Positions 45,546 to 54,842 of a stretch of 64,000 nt of DNA are shown piece by piece (position 1 is the stretch's first letter; each line of letters opens with the position of its first letter). Origin of the DNA: an uncultured Acidimicrobiaceae bacterium (GTDB taxonomy: Bacteria; Actinomycetota; Acidimicrobiia; Acidimicrobiales; RAAP-2); the NCBI GenBank assembly GCA_903894295.1, contig CAITPI010000087.1, forward strand, positions 16,601 through 80,600, given 5' to 3'. A program made the translations under genes and the position numbers. The notes below the pieces were generated by a model, which saw nothing but the letters and a program-made list of their open reading frames with translations, was not told the origin of the DNA and ran no database searches.

Positions 45546-46934
45546 GTGACACCCCTGGTCCACACTGTCGCCATGCGAGTGACAGAGAAGCAAATGGACG
45601 CAAGGGCGTCCGTGAACACTTCGAAGGCGACCCACCGTCCAAAGGAGCCGCAGCAGGTGACTGCGACCGTGGAGAGTTCGCGTTTGCGGGGCTGGACACC
45701 GCTGGCCGGAGAGGCGTTGCTGGACCGGTTGCGGGACCTCGGGCGCCCACGGTTGGTCGTCGATTCCGAAGCCATGGACCGCCTTCGTCGGCACCTTGAG
45801 GCGGCGTTGGCCACCGGACCGGTCCCGGCTGATGCCGGTAACGGAGACCCGGGACCGGTGGAGGTTTCAGGTCGCCGTGGCCCTTCGGTTCCCCTGCTCG
45901 TCACCCGTGAACGGCTTCGGAGGGCTCTTGCCTGTGCCACCCACGCTCCAGCCGGCGAGGGTGGGGCGCCACGGTCGTCCCACGGTCCAGTCGCCATCGG
46001 GTCCGGATCTTCCGGGGCGGATGAGGAGCGTCCGGACGTGTCGGAAGCGTTGGTCATCGAGGTGATGATGGGAATTGTGTTCCGGCAGGTCGTGACCACC
46101 GGCCAAGTTGACACCCCGTTTCTTGATGCCCGGTCGGTTCTGGCCATCGATCCCCGTCACGAAGGTCTGTTGAACTGGCTGGAGTCGCAGCCTCTGGGTC
46201 AACAACGGGCGCTGCAGTCCGAGGTGGATCGCCAGGGTCGGGACCTGATGGCCCGCTGGCCCCGTCTGCATGCCTCGTGGCTGCCCCGCACCGACCAGGC
46301 GATGCGGGTCGAACTCGCCGACGGGCAGATCGAGTTGCTGGCCCGGGCCGACCTGGCGGTGGGCCGCCCGGTTTCCGGAGAGGCGACGGTCGCTCTGGTG
46401 GATGTTCTGGCCGGGACACCTCGGCCGGGACACCGCCACGAGCGTCACCTGATGGCCCTCGTCGAGGCGCTGCGTTGGGGGACGCCCCCCTTTGTGGTTG
46501 CCACCTACTACACCAGGACCGGTGCCCTCGAGGTCGAGCCGGTTACCGAGTTGATGCTGGCCAGTGCAGCCCGGCGGTTGATCGCCGGTGTCCGGGTCCT
46601 GCGCACCCTGGGCCCGGTGGCATCCGGTGCCGTCGGCGGTGGCATCCGGCCGGCGAGCTCTGTGTGGTGTGGGAGTTGTGCGGCTGAAGCGTTCAGCCTG
46701 ATCGATGGCCCGGCCGGAGTCGGGTCGGACGGGGACGCACCGTCCGGCGAGGCGACCGCCGAGGGCCCTTTCGGACCCGCTCGAGATACCAGGATCGATC
46801 GGCGTGCTTCGGCCCCGCGCCTCGTCACCGGGGAAGGACGACGTTTGACCCCACGTCCGCCGGGTGCACCGGCCGGCCCGGTCGATGAGGCCGCAACCGG
46901 TCGTGACGGGCATCCCCTGGAACAGGTCGCGTGA
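45546..46934 (+). CDS. unknown protein A, divergent PD-(D/E)XK-like, pairs with the next gene
   Basis: 462 aa, GTG start (GGGGAG just upstream; ATG 45573 possible). Residues about 255-355 have the rhythm of a RecB-type nuclease core: LLARAD269, then VALVD286VLAGTP where the usual D-x-K would be D-x-L, then a QL-like helix HERHLMALVEALRWG and VATYYTRTG. A lone CxxC (WCGSC) follows near base 46668. The Lys of the active site is missing, so nuclease activity is doubtful. The next gene is a related protein. Function not recognised. Confidence 0.55.
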   Translation: MTPLVHTVAMRVTEKQMDARASVNTSKATHRPKEPQQVTATVESSRLRGWTPLAGEALLDRLRDLGRPRLVVDSEAMDRLRRHLEAALATGPVPADAGNGDPGPVEVSGRRGPSVPLLVTRERLRRALACATHAPAGEGGAPRSSHGPVAIGSGSSGADEERPDVSEALVIEVMMGIVFRQVVTTGQVDTPFLDARSVLAIDPRHEGLLNWLESQPLGQQRALQSEVDRQGRDLMARWPRLHASWLPRTDQAMRVELADGQIELLARADLAVGRPVSGEATVALVDVLAGTPRPGHRHERHLMALVEALRWGTPPFVVATYYTRTGALEVEPVTELMLASAARRLIAGVRVLRTLGPVASGAVGGGIRPASSVWCGSCAAEAFSLIDGPAGVGSDGDAPSGEATAEGPFGPARDTRIDRRASAPRLVTGEGRRLTPRPPGAPAGPVDEAATGRDGHPLEQVA

Positions 46935-47950
46935 TGGTCGCCACCGGTCACGTTGCTGGTGGACGGATGTTTCCCGAGGAGTTGGGTCGGGCCATCCTGG
47001 ATCCACTCAACGAACCGGTTGGGCCGGAGCCGCGGCGGTTGCTCGTCGAACGGCTGACGACGGAGTTGCACAGCGTGACGGCTGCAGTTCCCGGCCCCCC
47101 GGCCGACGTGGCGCCTGAAGTCGGGCCTCCCGTCGCCGACACCGAAGATTCGACGGAACAGCAACAGGTGGGAGGCGGATCGATCGTACGCGGGAGCGGT
47201 CGAGGTGGAGACACCAGCCCTCAACCGGTAGTGGTCACCCTGCCCCTGCTCCGTCGCCTGGCCAGTCGTCCTGGGGAGGGACCGTTTCCCGAGGAGCCCT
47301 TTGCCTGGAAACCCGGCTTCATACGACGGAGTCTGGGTGTGGCATTGCTCGGCGCCTGTCGCCGGGGTCTCCATGACGCACCCTCTGTGGCCGTTGGTCC
47401 CGTGCTGGATGAAGCCCTGGCCGCCTGGAACGCAACCGGCCAGCAGGTCTACCACTGGGAGCCCTGGGTGGCCTCCCTCGGAGCGGGCGGTCGGGCCGCC
47501 GTGATGGCCGATGCCGTCGGGTGGGCTACGGGAGTCTGGACCGCCCTCCCCTGGGATCATCTGGCCACTGAGGCCAATCTCTCCTTTGTGGCCACTGATG
47601 ACCAGTGGGTGTGTCCGACGGCCCGGTCGGTCCGCCTGAAGGCCCGGGCTGACCTCCTCGTGACCCACAACCCCGGCCCGACGCGGGGCGCCGGCGATGT
47701 CCTGGTGCTGGTCGGCCCCGGTCTGCCTCCCGGATCGTGGACCACCGAACTCGGCATGGTGGCACTGCTCTCCATGCTGTCCCGTCCGGGACGTGACATT
47801 CCGGCCCGGGTGGTGGGACTCTGGCCCGAAGCCGGAGCGTTCCGGGTGGCTGACATCGACGACGACCTGTTGGACCGGTCGGTGAACCGGGTGATCGGCA
47901 CGGTCGAACTCCTGCGGACCTTCCGGACTCCGGCCGTGGAGGCGGCGTGA
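46931..47950 (+). CDS. unknown protein B, paralogue of the upstream gene
   Basis: 339 aa, GTG start inside the stop of the previous gene (GTGA). Its last third matches the upstream protein: LKARADLLV, VLVLVGPGLPPG, ELGMVALLSMLSRPG, then VVGLWPEAGAFRVADIDDDLLDRSVNRVIGTVELLRTF compared with the LIAGVRVLRTL end of A. The Asp of the nuclease-like motif is also lost here. The two may form a heterodimer. No family name can be given. Confidence 0.5.
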   Translation: MMVATGHVAGGRMFPEELGRAILDPLNEPVGPEPRRLLVERLTTELHSVTAAVPGPPADVAPEVGPPVADTEDSTEQQQVGGGSIVRGSGRGGDTSPQPVVVTLPLLRRLASRPGEGPFPEEPFAWKPGFIRRSLGVALLGACRRGLHDAPSVAVGPVLDEALAAWNATGQQVYHWEPWVASLGAGGRAAVMADAVGWATGVWTALPWDHLATEANLSFVATDDQWVCPTARSVRLKARADLLVTHNPGPTRGAGDVLVLVGPGLPPGSWTTELGMVALLSMLSRPGRDIPARVVGLWPEAGAFRVADIDDDLLDRSVNRVIGTVELLRTFRTPAVEAA

Positions 47951-47971
47951 CGACGGGTTGGCCGTTCACCA

Positions 47972-48011
47972 TGGCCCGGTCCGATCGGGTCCTCGATATC
48001 TGACCGGGCCA
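47972..48011. terminator. hairpin between convergent genes
   Basis: Perfect 10-bp arms TGGCCCGGTC (47972-47981) and GACCGGGCCA (48002-48011), 20-base loop. The right arm overlaps the intergenic edge of fadD. Confidence 0.55.
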
Positions 48012-48014
48012 GGG

Positions 48015-49679
48015 TCAGGAGAACATCGTCTGGGCCATCTTCCCGTCAGGTTTGCCGGCCGCCGTCAAGGGCACCTCGTCGATGACGACCATCCGGCGGG
48101 GAAGTTTGTAGCCGGCGATCATGGTCCGGCAGTGCTCCTGGAGCGCTTCAAGTGTCGGCGGGTTGGCCCCGGCCTTGATCTGGACGGCAACGGCAACCTG
48201 CTGGCCGAACCGTTCGTCAGGCAGTCCCACAACGATGGCGTCAAACACGGCGGGATGGGTCTTGACGGCCGCCTCCACCTCCTCGGGAAAGATCTTCTCG
48301 CCTCCCGAGTTGATCGAGGCCGACCCCCGGCCGAGCACGGTGATGGTGCCGTCTGCTTCGACGATGGCCGAGTCGCCCGGCAGCGACCACCGCACCCCTT
48401 GGGCGTCGACCTGGAAGGTGGCCGCAGTCTTCTCGGGATCCTTGTAGTAGCCAACCGGAACCCGTCCGGCCCGGGCGAGACGGCCGACCCGGCCATCGCC
48501 TGGAACCAGGGGAACGAGGTTCTCGTCGAGGACCGAGGTGTCTTCGCTCATCACAAACCGTGGTCCGGTGGCTCCCTCTTCCACGGCTCCCTGACGGCCG
48601 GTCTCACTGGCTCCGAACCGGTCCATGATGAGGACGTTGGGCAGCAGTGCCTTGAGTTCGGCCTTCACCGTGGCCGAGAGCATGGCGCCCCCTGATGCGA
48701 TGGCGAACAGGGAGGAGAGGTCGTAGGTTCCGGGCAAGGCATTGGCTAGGGTCTCGGCGAGGGGTCGGGCCATGGCGTCCCCGACCAGCGCGACCGAGGC
48801 CACGCCTTCGTCGCTTATGAGTTGCCAGAGGACTTCGGGCTGGTAGCTGTGCTCGGTGTAGAGGACAGCGGTGGCGCCCATCATGAAGGCGCTCCACATA
48901 CCCCATTGGGCGTTCCCGTGCATGAGGGGGGCGACCATCAGCATGACGGGGCTGGCATTGTCGTCAAGGGGCAGCCGGCTGGCCAGTTCATCCGGCCGGT
49001 CGATGGGCGTGCCGTCCCAACTTCCTCCGCCCATGGCGGCAAAGAAGATGTCCTCCTGTCGCCACATGACGCCCTTGGGCATGCCGGTGGTGCCACCGGT
49101 GTAGAGGATGTAGAGGTCGTCTCCGGAACGCGGCAAGCCGCTGCGGTCGGGAGACGAGGCCGCCAGAGCTGCTTCGTATTCGTCGACCTTGTGTCCGATG
49201 TCCCGGGGTGGGGCGCCGTCCTCGATCACCATGAAGTGGGCGAGGCGCCCCGGATCGGAGGTTGCTTGCGATCCTGGCCCACCAGACCGGTCTCCGGTCC
49301 CGGACCCGGGATCTTCGAGTGCGCCGGCCACCAGGTCGGTGAGACTGCGCTCGAAGGCCAGTAGTTCAAGGTCGGCATTGTCGATTACGTACCGCAACTC
49401 GGGCACGACGTAGCGGTAGTTCAGGTTGATGGGCACGGTGCGGGACTTGTAACAGCCGATCATCGCTTCAGCCCACTCGGCCCGGTTGTGGGCGAGGATC
49501 CCCACATGGGCTCCCGGGGCCAGGCCGAGTCCTTCGACGTGGTTGGCAAACCGGTTGGCCCGGGCGTCGAGTTCTCCGTAGGTCAGCCGGGCCGAACCGG
49601 CCACCAGCGCCAAGCGGTCGGGAACCGTGTCGGTGACAATCTCGAAGAGATCGGCGAGGCTGTAGGTCCTCTCAGGCAT
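48015..49679 (-). CDS. fatty-acid/sterol acyl-CoA synthetase (FadD type)
   Basis: 554 aa from ATG 49679 (AAGGA 9 bases upstream; ATG 49688 is less likely). Adenylate-forming signature YTGGTTGMPKGV near base 49100, LMHGNAQWGM, DRFGASETG, then GRGSASINSGGEKIFPEEVE and the C-terminal PLTAAGKPDGK with the catalytic Lys. It activates carboxylic acids as CoA thioesters. The style resembles mycobacterial FadD17/FadD19 of side-chain sterol catabolism, but the substrate is inferred only. Confidence 0.88.
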   Translation of the reverse strand: MPERTYSLADLFEIVTDTVPDRLALVAGSARLTYGELDARANRFANHVEGLGLAPGAHVGILAHNRAEWAEAMIGCYKSRTVPINLNYRYVVPELRYVIDNADLELLAFERSLTDLVAGALEDPGSGTGDRSGGPGSQATSDPGRLAHFMVIEDGAPPRDIGHKVDEYEAALAASSPDRSGLPRSGDDLYILYTGGTTGMPKGVMWRQEDIFFAAMGGGSWDGTPIDRPDELASRLPLDDNASPVMLMVAPLMHGNAQWGMWSAFMMGATAVLYTEHSYQPEVLWQLISDEGVASVALVGDAMARPLAETLANALPGTYDLSSLFAIASGGAMLSATVKAELKALLPNVLIMDRFGASETGRQGAVEEGATGPRFVMSEDTSVLDENLVPLVPGDGRVGRLARAGRVPVGYYKDPEKTAATFQVDAQGVRWSLPGDSAIVEADGTITVLGRGSASINSGGEKIFPEEVEAAVKTHPAVFDAIVVGLPDERFGQQVAVAVQIKAGANPPTLEALQEHCRTMIAGYKLPRRMVVIDEVPLTAAGKPDGKMAQTMFS

Positions 49680-49891
49680 GGTGGGCATCCTTCGGAAGGT
49701 TGGAACCGGTCGGCGCCAGGTCCGGGATGAAGACCGGGCCTCCGGTTGGGGTCGTCGTGGTGGTGCCGACCCTAGCGAGCGGCGGCCCGGCCCGGGAGCC
49801 CTGCCCGTCGGGCGTGGCCGGGATTCCGGACATGGAAAGATGGCCCACAAGAAGGGGAACGTCCCCGTCGAGCGAGTGGTGAAGGAGCACG

Positions 49892-50770
49892 ATGACCATG
49901 GATACGGCCAAGGCGAACGGACCGGGCGGCATTGCGGGATATGCCGCATTGGTGACCGGTGGCGGCAGTGGCATCGGACTCGGAACCTCGTTGCGTCTGG
50001 TCCGCGACGGCGCGCATGTGACCATCTGCGGACGAACCGAAGAGAAGTTGGTGGCCGCAATCGGTGAACTCGAGTCCCTCATTGCCGAGGTCAAGGCATC
50101 CGGAGGCCCGGTGGGATCGGCCCGCTACGTGGTGGCCGACGTGACAGTGGAGGACGAGGTGGCGGCCGCCGTTGCCGCGGCCTCGTCGGACCGGGGCCGC
50201 CTCGAAATCCTGTTTGCCTGTGCCGGTGGGGCCCACCACATGGGACCGATCACCGGGGCGGATGTCGAAGGGGTGCGGGCCACCATCGACCTCAACCTCG
50301 TCGGCACGTTTCTCTGCATCAAGCACGCCGCTCCGCTCATGGCTGCGGGCGTGGGAACTCCGGCCGGATCCGGAGAGGCGACCGGTGGCTCGATCATCGG
50401 CATGTCGTCGGGTGCCGGAAGTTTCCCCCACCGTTACCTGTGGGCGTACGGCGCCTCGAAGGCGGGCATCGACATGCTTTGTCGCTACGCCGCCGAAGAG
50501 CTCGGGGCGACCGGTGTCCGGGTCAACACCGTGCAGCCGGGCATTGTTGACGACGAGTTGATGTCCTTCATCACGGCGGGTGGCCCACTGCTCGATGACT
50601 ACCTGGCGGAGATGCCGATCAGCCGGTTGGGCACGGTGGAAGACATCGCCGAGGCGGTCCGTTTTCTCGCCGGCCCGGAGTCGTCATGGATCACGGGTGA
50701 CAACCTCGCCATCGACGGGGGCCACCATCTACGCCGGGGCGCCAACTACGGCCACCTGTTCGGTTCCTGA
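49892..50770 (+). CDS. short-chain dehydrogenase/reductase
   Basis: 292 aa. NAD(P)-binding TGGGSGIG at residues 22-29, CAGG (NAG position), catalytic Ser in GMSSGAG, and YGASK. GAAGGAG precedes ATG 49892. Divergent from fadD across 212 bases, so both may share control. The partner acyl-CoA synthetase suggests oxidation of a lipid-derived alcohol or hydroxyacyl-CoA. Confidence 0.9.
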   Translation: MTMDTAKANGPGGIAGYAALVTGGGSGIGLGTSLRLVRDGAHVTICGRTEEKLVAAIGELESLIAEVKASGGPVGSARYVVADVTVEDEVAAAVAAASSDRGRLEILFACAGGAHHMGPITGADVEGVRATIDLNLVGTFLCIKHAAPLMAAGVGTPAGSGEATGGSIIGMSSGAGSFPHRYLWAYGASKAGIDMLCRYAAEELGATGVRVNTVQPGIVDDELMSFITAGGPLLDDYLAEMPISRLGTVEDIAEAVRFLAGPESSWITGDNLAIDGGHHLRRGANYGHLFGS

Positions 50771-50972
50771 GTACTTCCGGACCCTTTGAGAGGGTTCCGT
50801 GCCGTCCCGCTCCAGTTTTCCCCGAGAAATGACGAAGTTCTTAGAGTGGTCAGGTGCGGTAACAGTGGGACCGCCGGTACGTTAGAGAGTAGAGATGGTC
50901 GGATCGGGGTCAGGGCCCGGTCCAATCGAAAGTCGTCAGGGTCAACCAGAGTCGATACGGGCAGGGAAGCGG

Positions 50973-52742
50973 ATGGGAACGATGCACCAGACAGGCAGTG
51001 GACACTCCGTCGATTCAGGTCGGCCACGTCGGCGCCTCCCTTTGGCGGCCTTGGCCGGTGTTGCCCTGCTGGCCAGTGGAACCCTGGCGGGGGTCTCTCC
51101 GCTCACTTCCGGGGTGGCTACGCAAGCCGGCGCAGCCTCCCCGGCGTCTTCGGCGCCGTCCCTGACCGTGCCGACGGCGGATGGGCACACATTTCGCAAA
51201 GGCGCCGTCCCGCGGATCACCACTCCGGCGGCGGCGGCTTCGGTTCGCGCTTCACTGCACGCTTCGGCTCTTGTCTCCACTGCCGGCCTGAAGGCGGCGG
51301 GAAGGAACCTGACCTACGGCGGTGGCACCACGGCCACCGGAGGCGGCCAGTCCTCGGGCATCGTCAACCAGGGAGTGATGGCCGGACAACCCAAGCTCTA
51401 TCTCGTCTTTTTCGGCGGCCAGTGGGGGAGCATCACCGGGGGAACCCAGTGGGGCACTTCCGGAACGAGCGCAAGTGGCGACGTGACGTTCTCCAATGAC
51501 CCCAATGGTGAAGCCACCATGCTGCAGAAGCTCTTCGGAGGACTCGGTACGAACGGTGAAACGTGGTCGACGACGTTGACCCAGTACTGCCAGGCTGTCC
51601 CGCTCGGCACCGAGTTCTGCAATCCCACCAGCCAGAATGTTCCGTATCCGACGGCACCGCCTCTGGCCGGAGTGTGGTTCGACGACTCATCGACGGCGTC
51701 GTTGGAAACAGCGGCCGGTGCCACCGGCAACCAGTTGGCAGCTGAAGCCGAGGCGGCGGCCGCCCACTTCGGCAACACCACCCAGTCCCAGAACGCCAAC
51801 ACCCAGTACGTGATCGCTTCGCCCACGGGGACAAACCCGGACGGATGGGCGAACTCGGGCACCGGGTACTGCGCCTACCACGACGACACCAACGATCCGG
51901 CCATCGATGGTGGCGGTGCCGTGGCCGGGCCGATCCTGCCGTGGACCAACCTGCCCTACGTGCCCGACGCCGGCTATCAGTGTGGGGCCGGAAGTGTGAA
52001 CAGCCCGGGCCTGCTTGACGGGGCCGGTGAAGCAGCCAGCCACGAGTATGCAGAGACGATCACCGATGCCTACCCGGAGACCACGGTGCCGGGTGGCTGG
52101 ACCGATGGCGGGGGCAACGAGATCGGCGACACCTGCGCCTACGTGACCGGAGCGGGCGCTGCCTTCAATCTCAACCTGGCCACCGGCTCGGTGCCGGTGC
52201 AGGGTCTCTGGTCGAACCAGGCAAACGGGGGGAAGGGGGGTTGTGTTCAGACGTCCTCACCGTTCACCTACGCACCGACCCTGACCTCGGTGCCGGCGAA
52301 GTCCACCGTGGGCACCAGGATCAACATCGTCGGAACCAATCTCGGTGACGTGACGTCGGTCACGATCGGTGGAGCCGCCGCCACCATCGACTCCGAGACC
52401 AATCTGGTGGACCAGGTCACCGTGCCGACCGGTGCCGCCACCGGTTCGGTGGTCGTGACCAACCCGGGTGGATCGGTCACCTGGAAGAAGACCTTCACCC
52501 TCGCTCCTTCGATCGTTTCGCTCTCGTCCTCCTCGGTTTCCGTCGGTGGCGTCCTGACCATCAACGGCTACGGATTCACCTCGATCAAGTCGGTCACGGT
52601 GGGCGGAGGCAAGGTCACCGTGGCCAGCAGCATCCCCGACCAGATCCAGGTGACCATCACCAAGAAAGCCATGTCGGGCTCGGTGGTGGTGACGACCAAG
52701 GGCGGGGCGGCAACCGCTCCGGGTTCTCTCACCGTCTCCTGA
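50973..52742 (+). CDS. secreted HExxx-motif protein with two IPT/TIG domains
   Basis: 589 aa from ATG 50973 (ATG 50895 would add 26 residues). Signal peptide: RRRLPLAALAGVALLASGTLAG. The middle has AASHEYAETITDAYP with H357-E358, then WTDGGGNEIGDTCAYV, a pattern seen in secreted bacterial proteins of unknown activity that may bind zinc. Two C-terminal Ig-like IPT/TIG domains begin near bases 52265 and 52505. Extracellular; peptidase activity is unproven. Confidence 0.65.
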   Translation: MGTMHQTGSGHSVDSGRPRRRLPLAALAGVALLASGTLAGVSPLTSGVATQAGAASPASSAPSLTVPTADGHTFRKGAVPRITTPAAAASVRASLHASALVSTAGLKAAGRNLTYGGGTTATGGGQSSGIVNQGVMAGQPKLYLVFFGGQWGSITGGTQWGTSGTSASGDVTFSNDPNGEATMLQKLFGGLGTNGETWSTTLTQYCQAVPLGTEFCNPTSQNVPYPTAPPLAGVWFDDSSTASLETAAGATGNQLAAEAEAAAAHFGNTTQSQNANTQYVIASPTGTNPDGWANSGTGYCAYHDDTNDPAIDGGGAVAGPILPWTNLPYVPDAGYQCGAGSVNSPGLLDGAGEAASHEYAETITDAYPETTVPGGWTDGGGNEIGDTCAYVTGAGAAFNLNLATGSVPVQGLWSNQANGGKGGCVQTSSPFTYAPTLTSVPAKSTVGTRINIVGTNLGDVTSVTIGGAAATIDSETNLVDQVTVPTGAATGSVVVTNPGGSVTWKKTFTLAPSIVSLSSSSVSVGGVLTINGYGFTSIKSVTVGGGKVTVASSIPDQIQVTITKKAMSGSVVVTTKGGAATAPGSLTVS

Positions 52743-52964
52743 CCGCCTGTTCCGGCGCCCTCTGGTGATCCCGGTGGGAGACGATGGGGTGGGCCCCGGG
52801 AGTCCGGGACGATGACCAAGACCCGGGTGATGTGACCCTTCTGTCATTCAGACCGTCCCGGGGAAGGTTTCCCGAGATACCTGCCGTCTCGAGCGGTGAT
52901 TGGTAACCGGAGGGATCGCGTCATACGGTTGACCCGTGAAGTTCCGTCGTGAAGCGGTCGGCCC

Positions 52965-54842
52965 ATGACCGGCATGGGTGGCGGGGGTGGCAACAGTTCG
53001 ATTGTTCTCCAGGCCTTCCAGAACGCCCTGCTTCGTCAAGGATCACTGCTGCTGATCGTGGCGCTGGTGCTCTTTGTGGCCTGGAACGGGCTCCGTTCGT
53101 TCCAGTATCGCCAGATGGTCCGGGCCCGGAGTGGCTCCGATGGTGGTGCCGGTCAACTGGCGGTGGACCGGCCCGGGAGTCACCTCGCAACACTCGGTAC
53201 CGAACCTGTCGCCCGGAGGGTGGCCCGGATCGGGTTCGGGGCGTTCTGGATCTTTGACGGGCTCTTGCAGGTGCAGTCGGGCATGCCGCTCGGCCTGCCG
53301 ACCAACGTGCTGCAGCCGGCGGCGGCCACATCGCCGGGTTGGGTGCAGGGCATCGTCAACTTCGGGGTGACCCTCTGGACCCGCCACCCGGTGACGGCGG
53401 CGGCGGCCACGGTGTGGATCCAGGTCGGCATTGGACTCCTCCTCATCGTTGCGCCCCGGGGCCGGTGGTCCGAACTGGCCGGGCTGGCATCGCTCCTCTG
53501 GGGCATGGTCGTCTGGATCTTCGGCAACGCATTCGGCGCCATCTTCGCCCCGGGACTCACCTTTCTGTTCGGTGCTCCGGGTGCCGTCCTGTTCTACGCC
53601 ATCGCCGGAGGCCTGGTGGCCCTGCCCGAACGGGTGTGGCGAACCGAGCGCCTTGGCCGGTACCTCCTGGTCGGCATGGGAGTCTTCCTGTTGGTCATGG
53701 CCGGTCTTCAGGCCTTTCCCGGCCGGGGATTCTGGCAGGGCTCCCTCGGCGGTGAGCCGGGCACGTTGGTGGCCATGACCCGGACCATGGCCGCAACGCC
53801 CCAGCCCCACGCCACCTCGGCGCTGGTGTCGTGGTTCTCCCGCCTGGCCGAGCATCACGCCGTTCTGGTGAACCTGGTGGCGACCGCCATCATGGCAGTG
53901 GTGGGAGGAGCCTTTGTGGCCGGACGGCGGCTCCGGACTGCGCTCGGCCTGCTGGCGGTGTTCTGCGTCTTCGACTGGGTTTTCGTCGAGAACTTCGGTT
54001 TTCTCGGAGGGACCGGCACCGACCCCAACTCGATGCTGCCGTTCCTGCTGCTGGCACTGGTCGCCGTTCTGGCCGCCACGAGCTGGTCCGGCGGCGGGGA
54101 ACCGGCACCCAAGGCAACCCCGGCCACCCCGGCGGACGGACCCGGCGGGGTGAGACGGTCCTGGTGGCAGAAGGTCGACACCTCCTGGGCCGGGCGTCTG
54201 GCGGCCATGGTGGGAGCCATCGTGATGATCCTGGTGGGTTCGGCGCCGATGGCAGTGGCCGCCCTCAACCCGCAGGCCGATCCCATCGTCATCGAAGCTG
54301 CCAACGGAGTACCCGAGGTGGCAAATGGCCCGGCGCCGGGCTTCTCCCTGGTCGACCAGCATGGCCGGCCGGTCTCCCTTGCTTCGTTCAGGGGGTCGAC
54401 CGTTGTCCTGACGTTCCTCGACCCGGTGTGTGTCAACGACTGTCCGACCATCGCCCAGGAGCTTCTGGTGGCCAACGAGCAGCTGGGGCCGGACGCCGCC
54501 AACGTCAAGTTCGTGGCGGTGGCCACCAATCCCGTGTACCACTCGATCACGACGGTCAACCAGTTCAACCGGCAGGAGAATCTCGAAAACGTGGGGAACT
54601 GGTACTTCCTGACCGGGACCCTGTCGGAGCTGCAGTCCGTCTGGAACGCCTACAACGCGGGTGGAACGGTACTTCCGGGAGGTTCGATGATCCTGCACTC
54701 CGACGTCGTCTACATCATCGACTCCTCGGGGCAGATCCGTTCGATCGTCAACTCGAACCCGGGTGCGGCGACCAACGGCGTCCTTCCCTCGTCCTTCTCG
54801 AACCTCGTCGACCAGCAGGTTCGTGCGGTGCAGAAGTCATGA
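52965..54842 (+). CDS. fusion of a polytopic membrane domain and a SCO1/SenC copper chaperone
   Basis: 625 aa. Residues about 25-435 contain roughly ten membrane helices; the part from FGAFWIFDGLLQVQSG to NFGFLGGTGTDPNS matches the stand-alone protein at 62074. Residues 455-625 are a thioredoxin-like SCO domain, outside the membrane: copper-binding C489-V-N-D-C493 and the distal His578 (ILHSD) are intact. SCO proteins deliver copper to CuA of oxidase subunit II, whose gene lies 3.3 kb downstream. The function of the membrane half is unknown. ATGA overlap with the next gene. Confidence 0.82.
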   Translation: MTGMGGGGGNSSIVLQAFQNALLRQGSLLLIVALVLFVAWNGLRSFQYRQMVRARSGSDGGAGQLAVDRPGSHLATLGTEPVARRVARIGFGAFWIFDGLLQVQSGMPLGLPTNVLQPAAATSPGWVQGIVNFGVTLWTRHPVTAAAATVWIQVGIGLLLIVAPRGRWSELAGLASLLWGMVVWIFGNAFGAIFAPGLTFLFGAPGAVLFYAIAGGLVALPERVWRTERLGRYLLVGMGVFLLVMAGLQAFPGRGFWQGSLGGEPGTLVAMTRTMAATPQPHATSALVSWFSRLAEHHAVLVNLVATAIMAVVGGAFVAGRRLRTALGLLAVFCVFDWVFVENFGFLGGTGTDPNSMLPFLLLALVAVLAATSWSGGGEPAPKATPATPADGPGGVRRSWWQKVDTSWAGRLAAMVGAIVMILVGSAPMAVAALNPQADPIVIEAANGVPEVANGPAPGFSLVDQHGRPVSLASFRGSTVVLTFLDPVCVNDCPTIAQELLVANEQLGPDAANVKFVAVATNPVYHSITTVNQFNRQENLENVGNWYFLTGTLSELQSVWNAYNAGGTVLPGGSMILHSDVVYIIDSSGQIRSIVNSNPGAATNGVLPSSFSNLVDQQVRAVQKS

